Of a stretch of 64,000 nt of DNA, positions 8,428-17,069 are shown in pieces. The notes beneath the pieces are model-generated. The model was not told the origin of the DNA, made no database searches, and was given only the letters and a program-made list of their open reading frames with translations. The stretch spans positions 1-64,000 of the forward strand of contig NZ_JASCTH010000043.1 of NCBI RefSeq assembly GCF_030009775.1. Direction: 5' to 3'. The position numbers were made by a program, and so were the translations under genes. The stretch's first letter is position 1; each line of letters begins with the position of its first letter. The stretch comes from Actinoplanes sandaracinus (GTDB lineage: Bacteria > Actinomycetota > Actinomycetes > Mycobacteriales > Micromonosporaceae).

Positions 8428-9006
8428 ATGTCACGCGCGCTGGTCATCGTGGACGTGCAGAACGACTTCTGCGAGGGCGGCTCACTGCCGGTCGGCGGCG
8501 GCGCTGCCGTCGCCAAGGGCATCTCGCTGGTGCTCGACAAAGCCGGCGACCGCTGGGAGCACGTGGTCGCCACCAAGGACTACCACGTCGACCCCGGCTC
8601 GCACTTCAGCGACCACCCCGACTTCGTCGACACTTGGCCGGCGCACTGCGTCGCCGGTTCCACCGGCTCCGACTTCCACCCCGAACTGGCCACCGGCCGC
8701 ATCGAGGCGGTCTTCCACAAGGGCGCGCACAAGGCCGCGTACTCCGGCTTCGAAGGCCACACCGAGTCCGGGGAAACCCTCGCCGGGTGGCTGCGGGCCA
8801 AGGGAGTCACTGAGGTCGAGGTCGTGGGCATCGCGACAGACCATTGCGTACGCGCGACCGCGCTCGACGCCGCCGCCGAGGGCTTCGCCACCACCGTGCT
8901 GCTGGAACTCACCGCCGGCGTGGCCCGGGCCAGCACCGATGCCGCCCTCGAACAGTTCCGCGCCGCCTCCGTGGCGATGACCGGGAAGCCCGTCGTTGAC
9001 GCCTGA
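8428..9006 (+). CDS. pncA: Nicotinamidase / isochorismatase-family amidohydrolase
   Basis: Cysteine hydrolase that deamidates nicotinamide to nicotinate, feeding PncB just upstream. The 192-residue product shows the catalytic triad: Asp in IVDVQNDFCEGGSLPV, Lys in VFHKGAH and Cys in GIATDHCVRATALDA. Metal-binding residues are in TKDYHVDPGSHFSDHPDF. The GSHFSDHP and GxATDxCV segments and the pncB linkage favour nicotinamidase over other isochorismatase-like enzymes. The 3' end overlaps the GNAT gene by 11 bases. Confidence 0.92.
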   Translation: MSRALVIVDVQNDFCEGGSLPVGGGAAVAKGISLVLDKAGDRWEHVVATKDYHVDPGSHFSDHPDFVDTWPAHCVAGSTGSDFHPELATGRIEAVFHKGAHKAAYSGFEGHTESGETLAGWLRAKGVTEVEVVGIATDHCVRATALDAAAEGFATTVLLELTAGVARASTDAALEQFRAASVAMTGKPVVDA

Positions 9007-9499
9007 GATCCGGCCCGTCACCGAGTCCGACTGGCCCGCCGTGTGGGAGATCATCCAGCAGGTGATCGAGGACGGGCAGACGTTTCCGTACGACCCGGCG
9101 ATGACAGCCGCCACCGCCCACGACATGTGGATGGAGCGGCCACCCGGCCTGACGGTCGTCGCCGTCACGGACGGCCGGGTCGTCGGCACCGCCAAGATGG
9201 GCGCCAACCGCCCCGGGCCCGGCGCGCACGTGTCCACCGCCAGCTTCATGGTCGCCGCCACCGCCCGCGGCCACGGTGTGGGCACCGCACTGTGCCGGTT
9301 CGCCGTCGACTGGGCGCAACAGCGCGGGTACGCGAGCATGCAGTTCAACGCCGTGGTCGAGACCAATGAGGCGGCGGTTTCGCTCTACGAGCGCGAAGGG
9401 TTCCGGGTGATCGGCACGGTTCCCCGATCCTTCGACCATCCGGTCCACGGCCGGGTCGGCCTCCACGTCATGTACCAGGAGTTCGACACCCCAGCCTGA
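8996..9499 (+). CDS. GNAT-family N-acetyltransferase
   Basis: A 167-residue acetyl-CoA-dependent acetyltransferase. The acetyl-CoA pyrophosphate loop is seen in VAATARGHGVGTALCRFAVDWA, followed by NAVVETNEAAVSLYEREGFRVIGTVP, the usual C-terminal half. The N-terminus (PEIRPVTESDWPAVWEIIQQV) and the TFPYDP loop resemble the phosphinothricin acetyltransferase-like group. Substrate unknown. It starts at TTG inside the end of pncA, which suggests translational coupling and co-transcription with the NAD salvage genes. Confidence 0.88.
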   Translation: MTPEIRPVTESDWPAVWEIIQQVIEDGQTFPYDPAMTAATAHDMWMERPPGLTVVAVTDGRVVGTAKMGANRPGPGAHVSTASFMVAATARGHGVGTALCRFAVDWAQQRGYASMQFNAVVETNEAAVSLYEREGFRVIGTVPRSFDHPVHGRVGLHVMYQEFDTPA

Positions 9500-9684
9500 C
9501 GCCCCACCTCTCCCACCAGAAACCCCACACCCCCTCTGGCGCCCCCACGTCACTGACCAGGAGCGTCGCCACCCGGCCTGACGCTTCCACACGTCACCCA
9601 CCGGGAGCCTCGAGAACCCGGCCTGCCGCTTCCACGGCACGCACCAGGAAACCGCGCCAACCCGGGCTTGCTTCCTACCCAGCA

Positions 9685-9795
9685 GTTCCGGCCCTCGGGG
9701 ATCCCGACCTCCTTCCCCACGGTTCCCGCCCTCGAGGACCCCGACTCCGTTCACCACGGCTCCCGCCCTCGAGGACCTCGCCCCTCGCGACAGCC
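9685..9795. repeat. 37-bp tandem repeat, three copies
   Basis: Units begin at 9685, 9722 and 9759, each containing a (C)GCCCTCGAGGAC-like core with a CCGAC/CACGG linker. Copies are imperfect. A looser repeat with an ACCCGGCCTGACGCTTCCAC core precedes it at about 9560-9670. Confidence 0.65.
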
Positions 9796-9947
9796 ACCGC
9801 ATCACCCGGCATCCCGCACCGCTGGCGACGTCGCCCAACAAGGCTGTGGAGCACCGACCGCGGCTGCCCTGTCTCCCGAGCGAACCAAGGACGTGCCGCT
9901 TCTCTAGCCACCACAGCCACCGTCAATCCGACGGTCGCCCCAGCAGT

Positions 9948-9995
9948 GATCTTGATGCACCGACCACCGATTCAGGTGGCCACCGCACCAAGGTC
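9948..9995. repeat. 48-bp two-tier palindrome, copy 1
   Basis: An outer arm beginning GATCTTGATGC pairs with a partner ending CGCACCAAGGTC, around an inner CCACC-GATTCA-GGTGG hairpin. It is the same length as copies 2-4 and has a few arm mismatches. Confidence 0.75.
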
Positions 9996-10325
9996 GCCGC
10001 GTCTTTCGTTTGGAAATTCCAGGTCATACAACACTTCGGTGGACGTGACCGTCGCCGCACCGGTGGCGAGTACTTCGAGATCGCGACTGTCAGGCCTCGA
10101 TTCGAATCCGGCAAGCCGCTTCCGATGTGCCGGCAAACCCACGCGTGCCGGCAGACCCACGCGTGTCGGCAGCCGCCGAGAGGCGCTCGGGTAGCCGCGA
10201 AACGTCAGGGGCCCGCAGTCCAGCCAAGGTTTGCCCGACACCGTCACGCGGTCCAGCCAAGCCCTGCGGCGGCCCGCCGAAGGCTTCCATAGTTGGCCAC
10301 GGCCATCCGGCGGCTATCCCAGCCA

Positions 10326-10373
10326 GATCTTGATGCGCCGACCACCGATTCAGGTGGTCACCGCACCAAGGTC
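10326..10373. repeat. 48-bp two-tier palindrome, copy 2
   Basis: Same architecture as copy 1: outer GATCTTGATGCG against CGCACCAAGGTC, inner CCACC-GATTCA-GGTGG. The preceding bases (CATCCGGCGGCTATCCCAGC) resemble those before copies 1, 3 and 4. Confidence 0.75.
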
Positions 10374-10565
10374 GCTGCACCGGGGCGAGAGCTTCACGAC
10401 CGCGACTGACGGACCGCGATATGAATCCGGCAGGCCACTTCCGAGGTGTCGGCCGCCCAACGCGGGTCGGGCACCCGCCGCGAGGCGCTGGGAGGCGTCA
10501 GGTGAGCCAGCCAAACGGCTTGCCAGGCCCGTCACGCGGTCCGGCCGAACCGCGACCCAGCCCGA

Positions 10566-10680
10566 CACCGAGCCTTACCGAGGTCCGTCACCGAGCCCTA
10601 CCGGGATCCGGCACCGAGCCCTACCGAGGCCCGGCACCGAGCCCTACCGGGGTCCGCCGTCGAGCCCTACCGAACGCCGC
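10566..10680. repeat. 23-bp tandem repeat, five copies
   Basis: Units begin at 10566, 10589, 10612, 10635 and 10658, built on a CACCGAGCCCTACCGAGG core. Copies two to four are nearly identical; the array decays into CCGCCGAGCC repeats after 10680. A shorter 18-bp repeat with an ACCCACGCGTGCCGGCAG core lies at about 10127-10170. Confidence 0.8.
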
Positions 10681-10796
10681 CGCCGAGCCGAATCCCGCCG
10701 CCGAGCCCCTGCCTGTACCCGACACCGGACCCTGCCGCCGAGCCCACGAGGCCCGCCGGAGTCGGCCGCAACCCGTGCGACGGCCATCCCAGCCGG

Positions 10797-10844
10797 AATC
10801 TTGATGCGCCAACCACCGATTCAGGTGGCCACCGCACCAAGATC
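10797..10844. repeat. 48-bp two-tier palindrome, copy 3
   Basis: Outer AATCTTGATGCG against CGCACCAAGATC with the same inner CCACC-GATTCA-GGTGG hairpin. Confidence 0.75.
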
Positions 10845-10992
10845 ATCGAATGGGTGGGGAGCGCTTCAAGATTGACGCGGGGCGGAGCGCGATATGAGAC
10901 CAGCAAGCTGCTCCCGAGGGCCGCCCGCACGACACAAGTCGGCACCCGCTGAGATCCTCCGGTCGCTACGGGAGGCGTAAGGTGATCCGGCC

Positions 10993-11230
10993 CAGACGCA
11001 GCCACACCTCGTCACGCAGTCTCACCAAGGCGCAGCCCCACCCTGTCACGCACTCCGCCCAAGGCGCGGCCCCACCCCGTCACGCACTCCGCCCAAGGCG
11101 CGGCCCCACCCCGTCACGCACTCCGCCCAAGACGCGGCCCCACCCCGTCACGCACTCCGCCCAAGACGCGGCCCCACCCCGTCACGCAGCCCACCCAAGA
11201 CGCGACCCCACCCCGTCACACGATCCGGCC
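10993..11230. repeat. 34-bp tandem repeat, six clear copies and one degenerate
   Basis: Clear units begin at 11027, 11061, 11095, 11129, 11163 and 11197, each built as AAGGCGCGGCCCCACCCCGT followed by CACGCACTCCGCCC. A degenerate unit starts near 10993 and the last unit drifts. Because 34 is not a multiple of three, an array of this kind is unlikely to be selected as protein coding. Confidence 0.85.
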
Positions 11231-11308
11231 GGGGCCCGCCGCGAGGCCCGAGGCTAGCTAGAAGCCCTCAGACGCAACCGCAACCGACACGACGGTTGCC
11301 CCAGTCAC

Positions 11309-11356
11309 GATCTTGGTGCGACGACCACCGTTTCAGGTGGCCACCGCACCAAGATC
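11309..11356. repeat. 48-bp two-tier palindrome, copy 4 (perfect outer arms)
   Basis: The best-preserved copy: GATCTTGGTGCG and CGCACCAAGATC are exact 12-bp reverse complements, with ACGA and CCAC spacers around CCACC-GTTTCA-GGTGG. Confidence 0.8.
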
Positions 11357-11698
11357 GCTGAAACGGCTGGGGAGCGCTCAAGATCGCGACGGCGGACAGC
11401 GGTGTGGATCGACAGGCCGCTCTCGGGCCGACCGCACAGTACGGTCGGGACCGCCGGGCCCAGCAGGTGATCCTGGACATGGCTTGCCGGGCCCGTCACG
11501 GTGAACCGGCCAAGGCCTGCCGTAACCCGCCAGGGAGTGTCCGTCCCCGGGCGCACGGCGGCAGCCAGTCCGACCTCCGCTGGCTGGTCATGAGTGCGGT
11601 CCCGAGCGGATCGAGGCAGCACTCACGGCCGGCCGGCATAGCCGCCACGATCCACCGAGTTCGGGTGCTTCCCGTGGCCGCGGCCGCTCACGCCGATT

Positions 11699-11773
11699 GT
11701 TGATCTGCTGGCCGTGCGATTTCGCGGTCAAAACGGACGTGAGACAGCGCTTCCGCACGGCCAGCAGATCAAC
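11699..11773. repeat. Inverted repeat with perfect 20-bp arms
   Basis: The left arm 11699-11718 (GTTGATCTGCTGGCCGTGCG) is the exact reverse complement of 11754-11773, separated by 35 bases. No gene flanks it closely and no poly-T follows, so it does not look like an ordinary terminator. It could be a relic of a mobile palindromic element. Confidence 0.75.
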
Positions 11774-11896
11774 TCACCCGAGAAGCCATTGGACGCGCGG
11801 TTGCCGGCCGTTCACGCCGTTTCCGAGCGATTCCCACCGCCAAAGCGACGCCCCGCCAACAACTGCCGGAGCCCGCCGAGGTGATTCGGCTAAGAA

Positions 11897-13429
11897 CTAC
11901 CGAAGTTCGTCAGGTGACTTGGCGGAGTCCGCCGCGGGAGCCGAGGCGGCGGCGACCGAGGTGACAGCGGGGCCCAAGGTGGCAGGGGTGGCGGGGGTCT
12001 CAGAGGGGGCCGGAGTGGAGTCGCTGGCGGGGGTGGCGTGCGTGGAACCGCTGACCGAAGCAGCAGGCGCGGAACGGCCGGCCGAAGCAGCAGGCGCGGA
12101 ACCGCTGACCGAAGCAGCAGACGCGGAACCGCTGACCGAAGCAGCAGACGCGGAACCGCTGACCGAAGCAGCAGACGCGGAACCGCTGACCGAAGCAGCC
12201 GGAGTCGAACGGCTGGCAGGGGCCGCCGAAGGCGACGGGGTGGACGGGGGTGGGGTGGCGCGGCGATGGCGCAGTTCGACGGGCAGGACCAGCAGGGCGA
12301 CCAGGACGCCGACCGAGCCCACCGCGACGAAGCCCCACGCCGGGCCCCCATGGTCGATGGCCAGGCCGGCGAGCGGGGCGCCGCAGGCGATGCCGACTGT
12401 CAGGGCCGAGTTGTGCATGCCCATGGCCTCGCCGCGAGCGCTGGCGGGGATCATCCGGCTGATGGCGTCGGAGCTTGCGGTGATGGTGGGGGCGCAGAGG
12501 GAGCCGGCCGGGATCAGCAGCAGGGCCAGCAACGCCCAGTGGCTGTGACCCAGGCCGACGGGGATGGTGAGCAGCGCCATCGGCGCGAAGAGGGCCAGCG
12601 CGGGCAGGCCGCCGCGCCGGTTCATGCCGTAGACGAAGCCGCCGAGGAGGGAGAAGAAGGCCCAGAGTGCCAGGACCAGGCCGGCCCACTCGAGCTGGCC
12701 GGAGTCACGCAGCACCGCCACCACGGCGACGTCGGTGCCGGCGAGGACCAGGGTGGCGGCCATCGTGACGGCCAGGACGGCGACGAACCGGGGCTTGAGC
12801 CAGCTGCGCCGGGGCACCCGCTCACCGCTGGAGACGGGGGCCTCGTGGGCGGCCCGGACCGGTGGGTCGAGCAGCCACAGGCCGACCCCGGCGAGCAGGA
12901 TGCCGACCGCCAGGGTGAGCATGGCGGCGCGGGAACCGGCGGTCGTGGCGATCAGCACGCCGAGGGCGGGGCCCGCCATGAACGACAGCTCGGTGGTCAT
13001 CGAGTCGAGGGCGAAGGCGGGCAACCGGTGCGACTCGGGGGTGAGGGCGGCGATCGCCTGCCGGGCCACGGAGAAGGCGGGCAGGGCCAGGAACCCGCCG
13101 ACCGCGGCGACCGGAAGCAGAGCCCAGTACGGCAACGCCTGCGCCACCACCCAGTAGATCACCTCGGCGACCGTGGTCAGGACGAGGACCGGCCGCAGCC
13201 CCAGCCGGTCGACGAGCCGGCCCATTACCGGCGCCCCGAATGAGCCGCCGATCGTCGTGGCCGCACCGACCAGGCCGGCCGCGCCGTAGGACAGGTGAAG
13301 CCCTTCGACGACGTGCAGCGTGAGCACCACGGTGGCAGCTGCGATCGGCACGCGGGCGAGCGTGGCGACCACCAGCAGTGACGTGATCTTCGGCAGGGCG
13401 AGTGTTTCGCGGTAAGGCGTGAGTGACAT
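11897..13429 (-). CDS. MFS transporter with a repetitive C-terminal tail
   Basis: A 510-residue major facilitator. About 12 hydrophobic segments cover residues 10-395. The cytoplasmic loop 2-3 motif is seen in GAPVMGRLVDRLGLRPVLVL, and the drug-exporter-like body includes ARQAIAALTPESHRLPAFAL. Substrate unknown. The last 110 or so residues are Ser/Ala/Pro/Thr-rich and include tandem nonamers of the type SASAASVSG, which is unusual for this family. The ATG at 13429 is chosen because it is preceded by AGGA at suitable spacing and begins the first helix region (SLTPYRETLALPKITSLLVV). Confidence 0.85.
   Translation of the reverse strand: MSLTPYRETLALPKITSLLVVATLARVPIAAATVVLTLHVVEGLHLSYGAAGLVGAATTIGGSFGAPVMGRLVDRLGLRPVLVLTTVAEVIYWVVAQALPYWALLPVAAVGGFLALPAFSVARQAIAALTPESHRLPAFALDSMTTELSFMAGPALGVLIATTAGSRAAMLTLAVGILLAGVGLWLLDPPVRAAHEAPVSSGERVPRRSWLKPRFVAVLAVTMAATLVLAGTDVAVVAVLRDSGQLEWAGLVLALWAFFSLLGGFVYGMNRRGGLPALALFAPMALLTIPVGLGHSHWALLALLLIPAGSLCAPTITASSDAISRMIPASARGEAMGMHNSALTVGIACGAPLAGLAIDHGGPAWGFVAVGSVGVLVALLVLPVELRHRRATPPPSTPSPSAAPASRSTPAASVSGSASAASVSGSASAASVSGSASAASVSGSAPAASAGRSAPAASVSGSTHATPASDSTPAPSETPATPATLGPAVTSVAAASAPAADSAKSPDELR
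12045..12206. repeat. 27-bp in-frame tandem repeat within the MFS gene
   Basis: Six units begin at 12045, 12072, 12099, 12126, 12153 and 12180. Units three to five are identical. Each encodes nine residues of the Ser/Ala/Val/Gly-rich transporter tail. The multiple-of-three period keeps the frame open. Confidence 0.9.
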
Positions 13430-13741
13430 GTTGGATCCTGACCTCCACCACACATCCTGCCGTGGGGGTATGACACGACGCCAACCGGTTACGAGCCCCG
13501 ACGCCTCCCCCGCGCCGACCCTGTGACGAGCGCCGCATCACACCGCCGGCTGGTGGCCAGTGCTGACCGGAGAATTGGCCGTCACCGCAGCTCAGGCCTT
13601 GATCAATGACGTCTCGTCACCGTGCCACCGGGGTGATTTCCCTGCATGGGACGGCTATCACAGGAAACGCCGATGACCGTTCAGCGCGGGAGCCAGCGGG
13701 CGCACCTCAACGGACATCACCGGACACTGACGACCACCTAC

Positions 13742-13965
13742 ACGGCCAACCCACCGCCGCACCACGACTCGCCGTCACAGCGAAGGCGCCGGGCTGCGGA
13801 GAACCAACGGCCGCACCACTACCGGATGTCACACCACACGCGCCCGGCCGCGCGGAGAACCAACGGCCGCACCACTACCGGATGTCACACCACACGCGCC
13901 CGGCCGCGCGGAGAACCAACCGACCCACCACGACCAGGGGTCACACCAGACGCACACGATCGGCG
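13742..13965. repeat. 56-bp tandem repeat in the gap before ctaD
   Basis: Four units begin at 13742, 13798, 13854 and 13910. The second and third copies are identical over all 56 bases; the first and last are degenerate. The rest of the gap 13430-13998 shows no convincing gene. It should contain the promoter of the MFS gene at its left end. Confidence 0.85.
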
Positions 13966-13998
13966 GCGCGGGGATGCAGCCGCCGCGCTGGGATGCGG

Positions 13999-14030
13999 AA
14001 CGGCCCGCACTCCGGAGAGTGCGGGCCGTT
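13999..14030 (-). terminator. Intrinsic terminator-like hairpin after ctaD
   Basis: AACGGCCCGCACTC and GAGTGCGGGCCGTT form a perfect 14-bp stem with a four-base loop, 20 bases downstream of the ctaD stop. The U-tract is weak, as is typical in actinobacteria. Confidence 0.75.
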
Positions 14031-14049
14031 CTGTTGTCCTGCGAGGCGA

Positions 14050-15804
14050 TCAGCGATCGCGGTCGGCAGCCACGTCTTCCCTGTACGTGGCGCCGCCGTC
14101 CGACTCCGAGGAGAGCGGCCGGGCGCCGCCTTCCGGCGGGCCGGCGATCGTCTGGCCGGCCGCCAGCTCGGGGAACTTCACGTCGAAGGCGGGCCGCTCG
14201 GAGCGGATCCGCGGCATCCGGTCGAAGTTGCGCAGCGGCGGCGGGCTGCTGGTCGCCCACTCCAGCGAGTTGCCGTGGCCCCACGGGTCGTCGGCCGTGA
14301 CGACCTTGCCGACCTTGTAGGACTTCCACACGTTGTAGATGAACGGCAGCGTCGACAGGCCGAGGATGAACGAGCCGATCGTGGAGAACGTGTTCAGGAA
14401 GGTGAACCCGTCGGCCGGCAGGTAGTCGGCGTAGCGGCGGGGCATGCCCTGGGTGCCGAGCCAGTGCTGCACCAGGAACGTGCCGTGGAAGCCGATCATC
14501 GTGAGCCAGAAGTGGACTCGCGCCAGCTTCTCGTCGAGCATCCGGCCGAACATCTTCGGGAACCAGAAGTAGATGCCGGAGAACACCGCGAACACGATCG
14601 TGCCGAAGAGCACGTAGTGGAAGTGGGCGATCACGAAGTACGAGTCGGAGACGTGGAAGTCGATCGGCGGCGAGGCGAGCAGCACGCCGGAGAGACCACC
14701 GAACAGGAACGTCACCATGAAGCCGACCGCGAAGAGCATCGGCGACTCGAAGCTGATCTGACCGCGCCACATGGTGCCGATCCAGACGAAGAACTTCATG
14801 CCGGTCGGGACCGCGATCAGGAAGCTCAGGAAGCTGAAGAACGGCAGCAGCACCTGGCCGGTGGCGAACATGTGGTGCGCCCACACGCTCATCGACAGCG
14901 CGCCGATCAGCAGGGTCGCCGCGACCAGGCCCTTGTAGCCGAAGAGCGGCTTGCGGCTGAAGACCGGGATGACCTCGGTGATGATGCCGAAGAACGGCAG
15001 CGCGATGATGTAGACCTCAGGGTGGCCGAAGAACCAGAAGAGGTGCTGCCACAGCATCGGCCCGCCGGTCTCCACGTCGAAGACGTGGGCCCCGAGGACG
15101 CGGTCGGCGGCGAGAGCGAAGAGCGCGGCCGCCAGGAACGGGAAGACCATGACCGCGAGCAGCGCGGTGACCAGCATGTTCCAGGTCATGATCGGCATCC
15201 GGAACATGGTCATGCCCGGGGCCCGCAGGGTCAGGATCGTGGTGATCAGGTTGACCGAGCCGAGGATCGTGCCCAGGCCGGAGATGGCCAGGCCGACCAC
15301 CCACATGTTCCCGCCGACGCCCGGCGAGTGCAGCGAGTTGCTCAGCGGCGTGTAGGCGAACCAGCCGAAGTCAGCCGCGCCACCCGGAGTGGCGAACCCG
15401 CCGATGGTGATCAGGCCACCGAACAGGTAGAGCCAGTAGGCGAAAGCGTTGAGCCGCGGGAACGACACGTCCGGCGCGCCGATCTGGATCGGCACGACGT
15501 AGTTGCCGAACGCGAACACGATCGGCGTCGCGAAGAACAGCAGCATGATCGTGCCGTGCATGGTGAAGAGCTGATTGAACTGCTCCGGTGACAGCATCTG
15601 CATGCCCGGCCGGGCCAGCTCGGCGCGCATCAGGAGGGCCATCAGGCCACCCAGCAGGAAGAACACGAAGGCCGTGATCATGTACATGATCCCGATCTGC
15701 TTCGCGTCCGTCGTGCGCAGGATCCGAGCAAACGCCGAACCCTTGACCTGCCGTCGCACCGGGTATGGTCGGGTCGCGATCGGCGACGGCGCAACGGTCG
15801 TCAC
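14050..15804 (-). CDS. ctaD: Cytochrome c oxidase subunit I (aa3 type)
   Basis: Core membrane subunit of the respiratory aa3 oxidase, holding haem a and the haem a3/CuB site. The 584-residue product has about 12 transmembrane helices. The haem ligand histidine is in FTMHGTIMLLFFATP. The CuB/tyrosine helix WLFGHPEVYIIALPFFGII-type segment is present as WFFGHPEVYI. The two other CuB histidines are in VWAHHMFATGQV and the haem a3 ligand region is SYFVIAHFHYVLFGT. I start at GTG 15804, which follows GGAGG by six bases; an ATG-led extension upstream is not needed. No other oxidase subunit is adjacent, consistent with the usual actinobacterial separation of ctaD from ctaC-ctaE. Confidence 0.96.
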   Translation of the reverse strand: MTTVAPSPIATRPYPVRRQVKGSAFARILRTTDAKQIGIMYMITAFVFFLLGGLMALLMRAELARPGMQMLSPEQFNQLFTMHGTIMLLFFATPIVFAFGNYVVPIQIGAPDVSFPRLNAFAYWLYLFGGLITIGGFATPGGAADFGWFAYTPLSNSLHSPGVGGNMWVVGLAISGLGTILGSVNLITTILTLRAPGMTMFRMPIMTWNMLVTALLAVMVFPFLAAALFALAADRVLGAHVFDVETGGPMLWQHLFWFFGHPEVYIIALPFFGIITEVIPVFSRKPLFGYKGLVAATLLIGALSMSVWAHHMFATGQVLLPFFSFLSFLIAVPTGMKFFVWIGTMWRGQISFESPMLFAVGFMVTFLFGGLSGVLLASPPIDFHVSDSYFVIAHFHYVLFGTIVFAVFSGIYFWFPKMFGRMLDEKLARVHFWLTMIGFHGTFLVQHWLGTQGMPRRYADYLPADGFTFLNTFSTIGSFILGLSTLPFIYNVWKSYKVGKVVTADDPWGHGNSLEWATSSPPPLRNFDRMPRIRSERPAFDVKFPELAAGQTIAGPPEGGARPLSSESDGGATYREDVAADRDR

Positions 15805-15916
15805 GAATTGCCTCCGTTGTCTCGTTCGTCCCTCTCGGGTTCCCCCGAAGATCGGGCGTACCTCGGTGGCAGAATAGTCCCCCACCGACGTTCGGCCGTC
15901 GCGGGGTGACCAAACG

Positions 15917-17023
15917 TCAGACCGGAGTCACCAGCGCCCGATAGTGATCGGTGAAGATGCGGAGCCCTCGACGGCGCAGCATCGGGTCCCTGAGGGACGG
16001 CGGAACGTCGCGGGCGCGGTCGCGCTCCCTGGTCCGCTCGCGCACTTCGGCGCACCGCGGGCGGCGCCGCTGTTCATACGCCCGAAGGGCCGCCGGGATG
16101 TCACCGGCCGCCGACCGCAGCTCCTGACCGAGAACGTAACCGTCCTCGAAGGACATGGCGGCGCCCTGCGCGAGGGTCGGCGCGGTGGCGTGCGCGGCGT
16201 CGCCGACCAGCACGACCGGGCCTTTCGACCAGGCCGGCAGCACGACCTCGTCGGTCCGGGCGACCTGCACTTTCTCGATCTTGTCGAGGATGGCCGGAAC
16301 GGGGCCGCCGAACGCCCCGAAGAGGTCCCGCAGCCTCTCGATCGGGTCCTCGGGGCTGGGGCTGTCCGGCGCCGTCTCGTCGGCGTAGCAGTACAGCCTG
16401 CGGCCACCCATCGGCATGACGACGAAGGACGACCGCCGGCCGAGCACCGCCGTCCAGTCGGTGAGCGGAGGACCACCGGTGACGACCGAGCGGTAGACGA
16501 TCTGCCCGGTCGGCACGGCCGGGCCACCCAGCCCGACCTTGTCACGGATCAGGGAGCGCCGCCCGTCAGCGCCGATGACCAGGTCATATTCGGCGATGCC
16601 GCCGGTGGAGAACTCGACCTTGGCGGCGCCGTCGACGATCTGCACGTCGCGCACCTCGGTCTCGAAGCGCACCTCGCCGCCCACGCCGGTGAGCAGGACC
16701 TGCTGGAGGTCGGCGCGGGACAGGGCGCGGGACTCCCCGACGCCGGCCCAGAGCCCTGCCGCGTCCATCTCGAACAGCTCGCGGCCGCGGGTGTCGAGGA
16801 ACACCTGCCGGAAGATCAGATCGCCCAGTGGGCGCAGCGGGACATCGAGGCCCAGCAGCCGCAGGGCGCGCGACGCGTTGCCGGGCAGATGGATGCCGGC
16901 GCCGGGAACGACGGTGGCGGGCAGCGCCTCCACGACCTCCGGCCGGAAACCGGCGATGCGCAGCCCCCGGGCCGCAGCCAGGCCGGCGATGCCGGCGCCC
17001 ACGACGAGGATGCGCAAGCTCAT
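15917..17023 (-). CDS. FAD-dependent monooxygenase
   Basis: A 368-residue flavoprotein of the PHBH-like (FAD_binding_3) family. The N-terminal dinucleotide site is LRILVVGAGIAGLAAARGLR. The DG segment VIGADGRRSLIRDKV and the GD motif VVLVGDAAHATAPTLAQGAAMSFEDGYVL complete the FAD site. Such enzymes hydroxylate aromatic or other small substrates with NAD(P)H and O2. The substrate cannot be inferred and no biosynthetic cluster surrounds it. A GTG immediately before the chosen ATG is an alternative start. Confidence 0.88.
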   Translation of the reverse strand: MSLRILVVGAGIAGLAAARGLRIAGFRPEVVEALPATVVPGAGIHLPGNASRALRLLGLDVPLRPLGDLIFRQVFLDTRGRELFEMDAAGLWAGVGESRALSRADLQQVLLTGVGGEVRFETEVRDVQIVDGAAKVEFSTGGIAEYDLVIGADGRRSLIRDKVGLGGPAVPTGQIVYRSVVTGGPPLTDWTAVLGRRSSFVVMPMGGRRLYCYADETAPDSPSPEDPIERLRDLFGAFGGPVPAILDKIEKVQVARTDEVVLPAWSKGPVVLVGDAAHATAPTLAQGAAMSFEDGYVLGQELRSAAGDIPAALRAYEQRRRPRCAEVRERTRERDRARDVPPSLRDPMLRRRGLRIFTDHYRALVTPV

Positions 17024-17069
17024 CACACCAACGCTTTCTTATCGATGGATACGCGCCGGAGCCAGAAGA

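Larger units (their letters stand above)
9500..11896. other. 2.4-kb gene-free, repeat-rich region
   Basis: No reading frame here shows the consistent G/C third-position bias or domain content of the neighbours; the open frames are repeat artefacts. The stretch contains several separate tandem arrays (periods 37, 18, 23 and 34 bp), four 48-bp palindromes and one long inverted repeat, listed separately. About 100 bases after each of the first three palindromes are also related to one another (shared GAATCCGGCAAGCCGCTTCC-like text), so the region looks built from a degenerate unit of about 380-510 bp. Confidence 0.7.

Noticed and set aside
11031..11230. 34-bp repeats considered as a CRISPR array
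   Set aside because: The copies are contiguous with no unique spacers and no cas genes are nearby, so it is a simple tandem array.
13606..14320. Plus-strand frames across the 56-bp repeats
   Set aside because: Their length is created by the repeat and they run antisense into ctaD; no domain was found.
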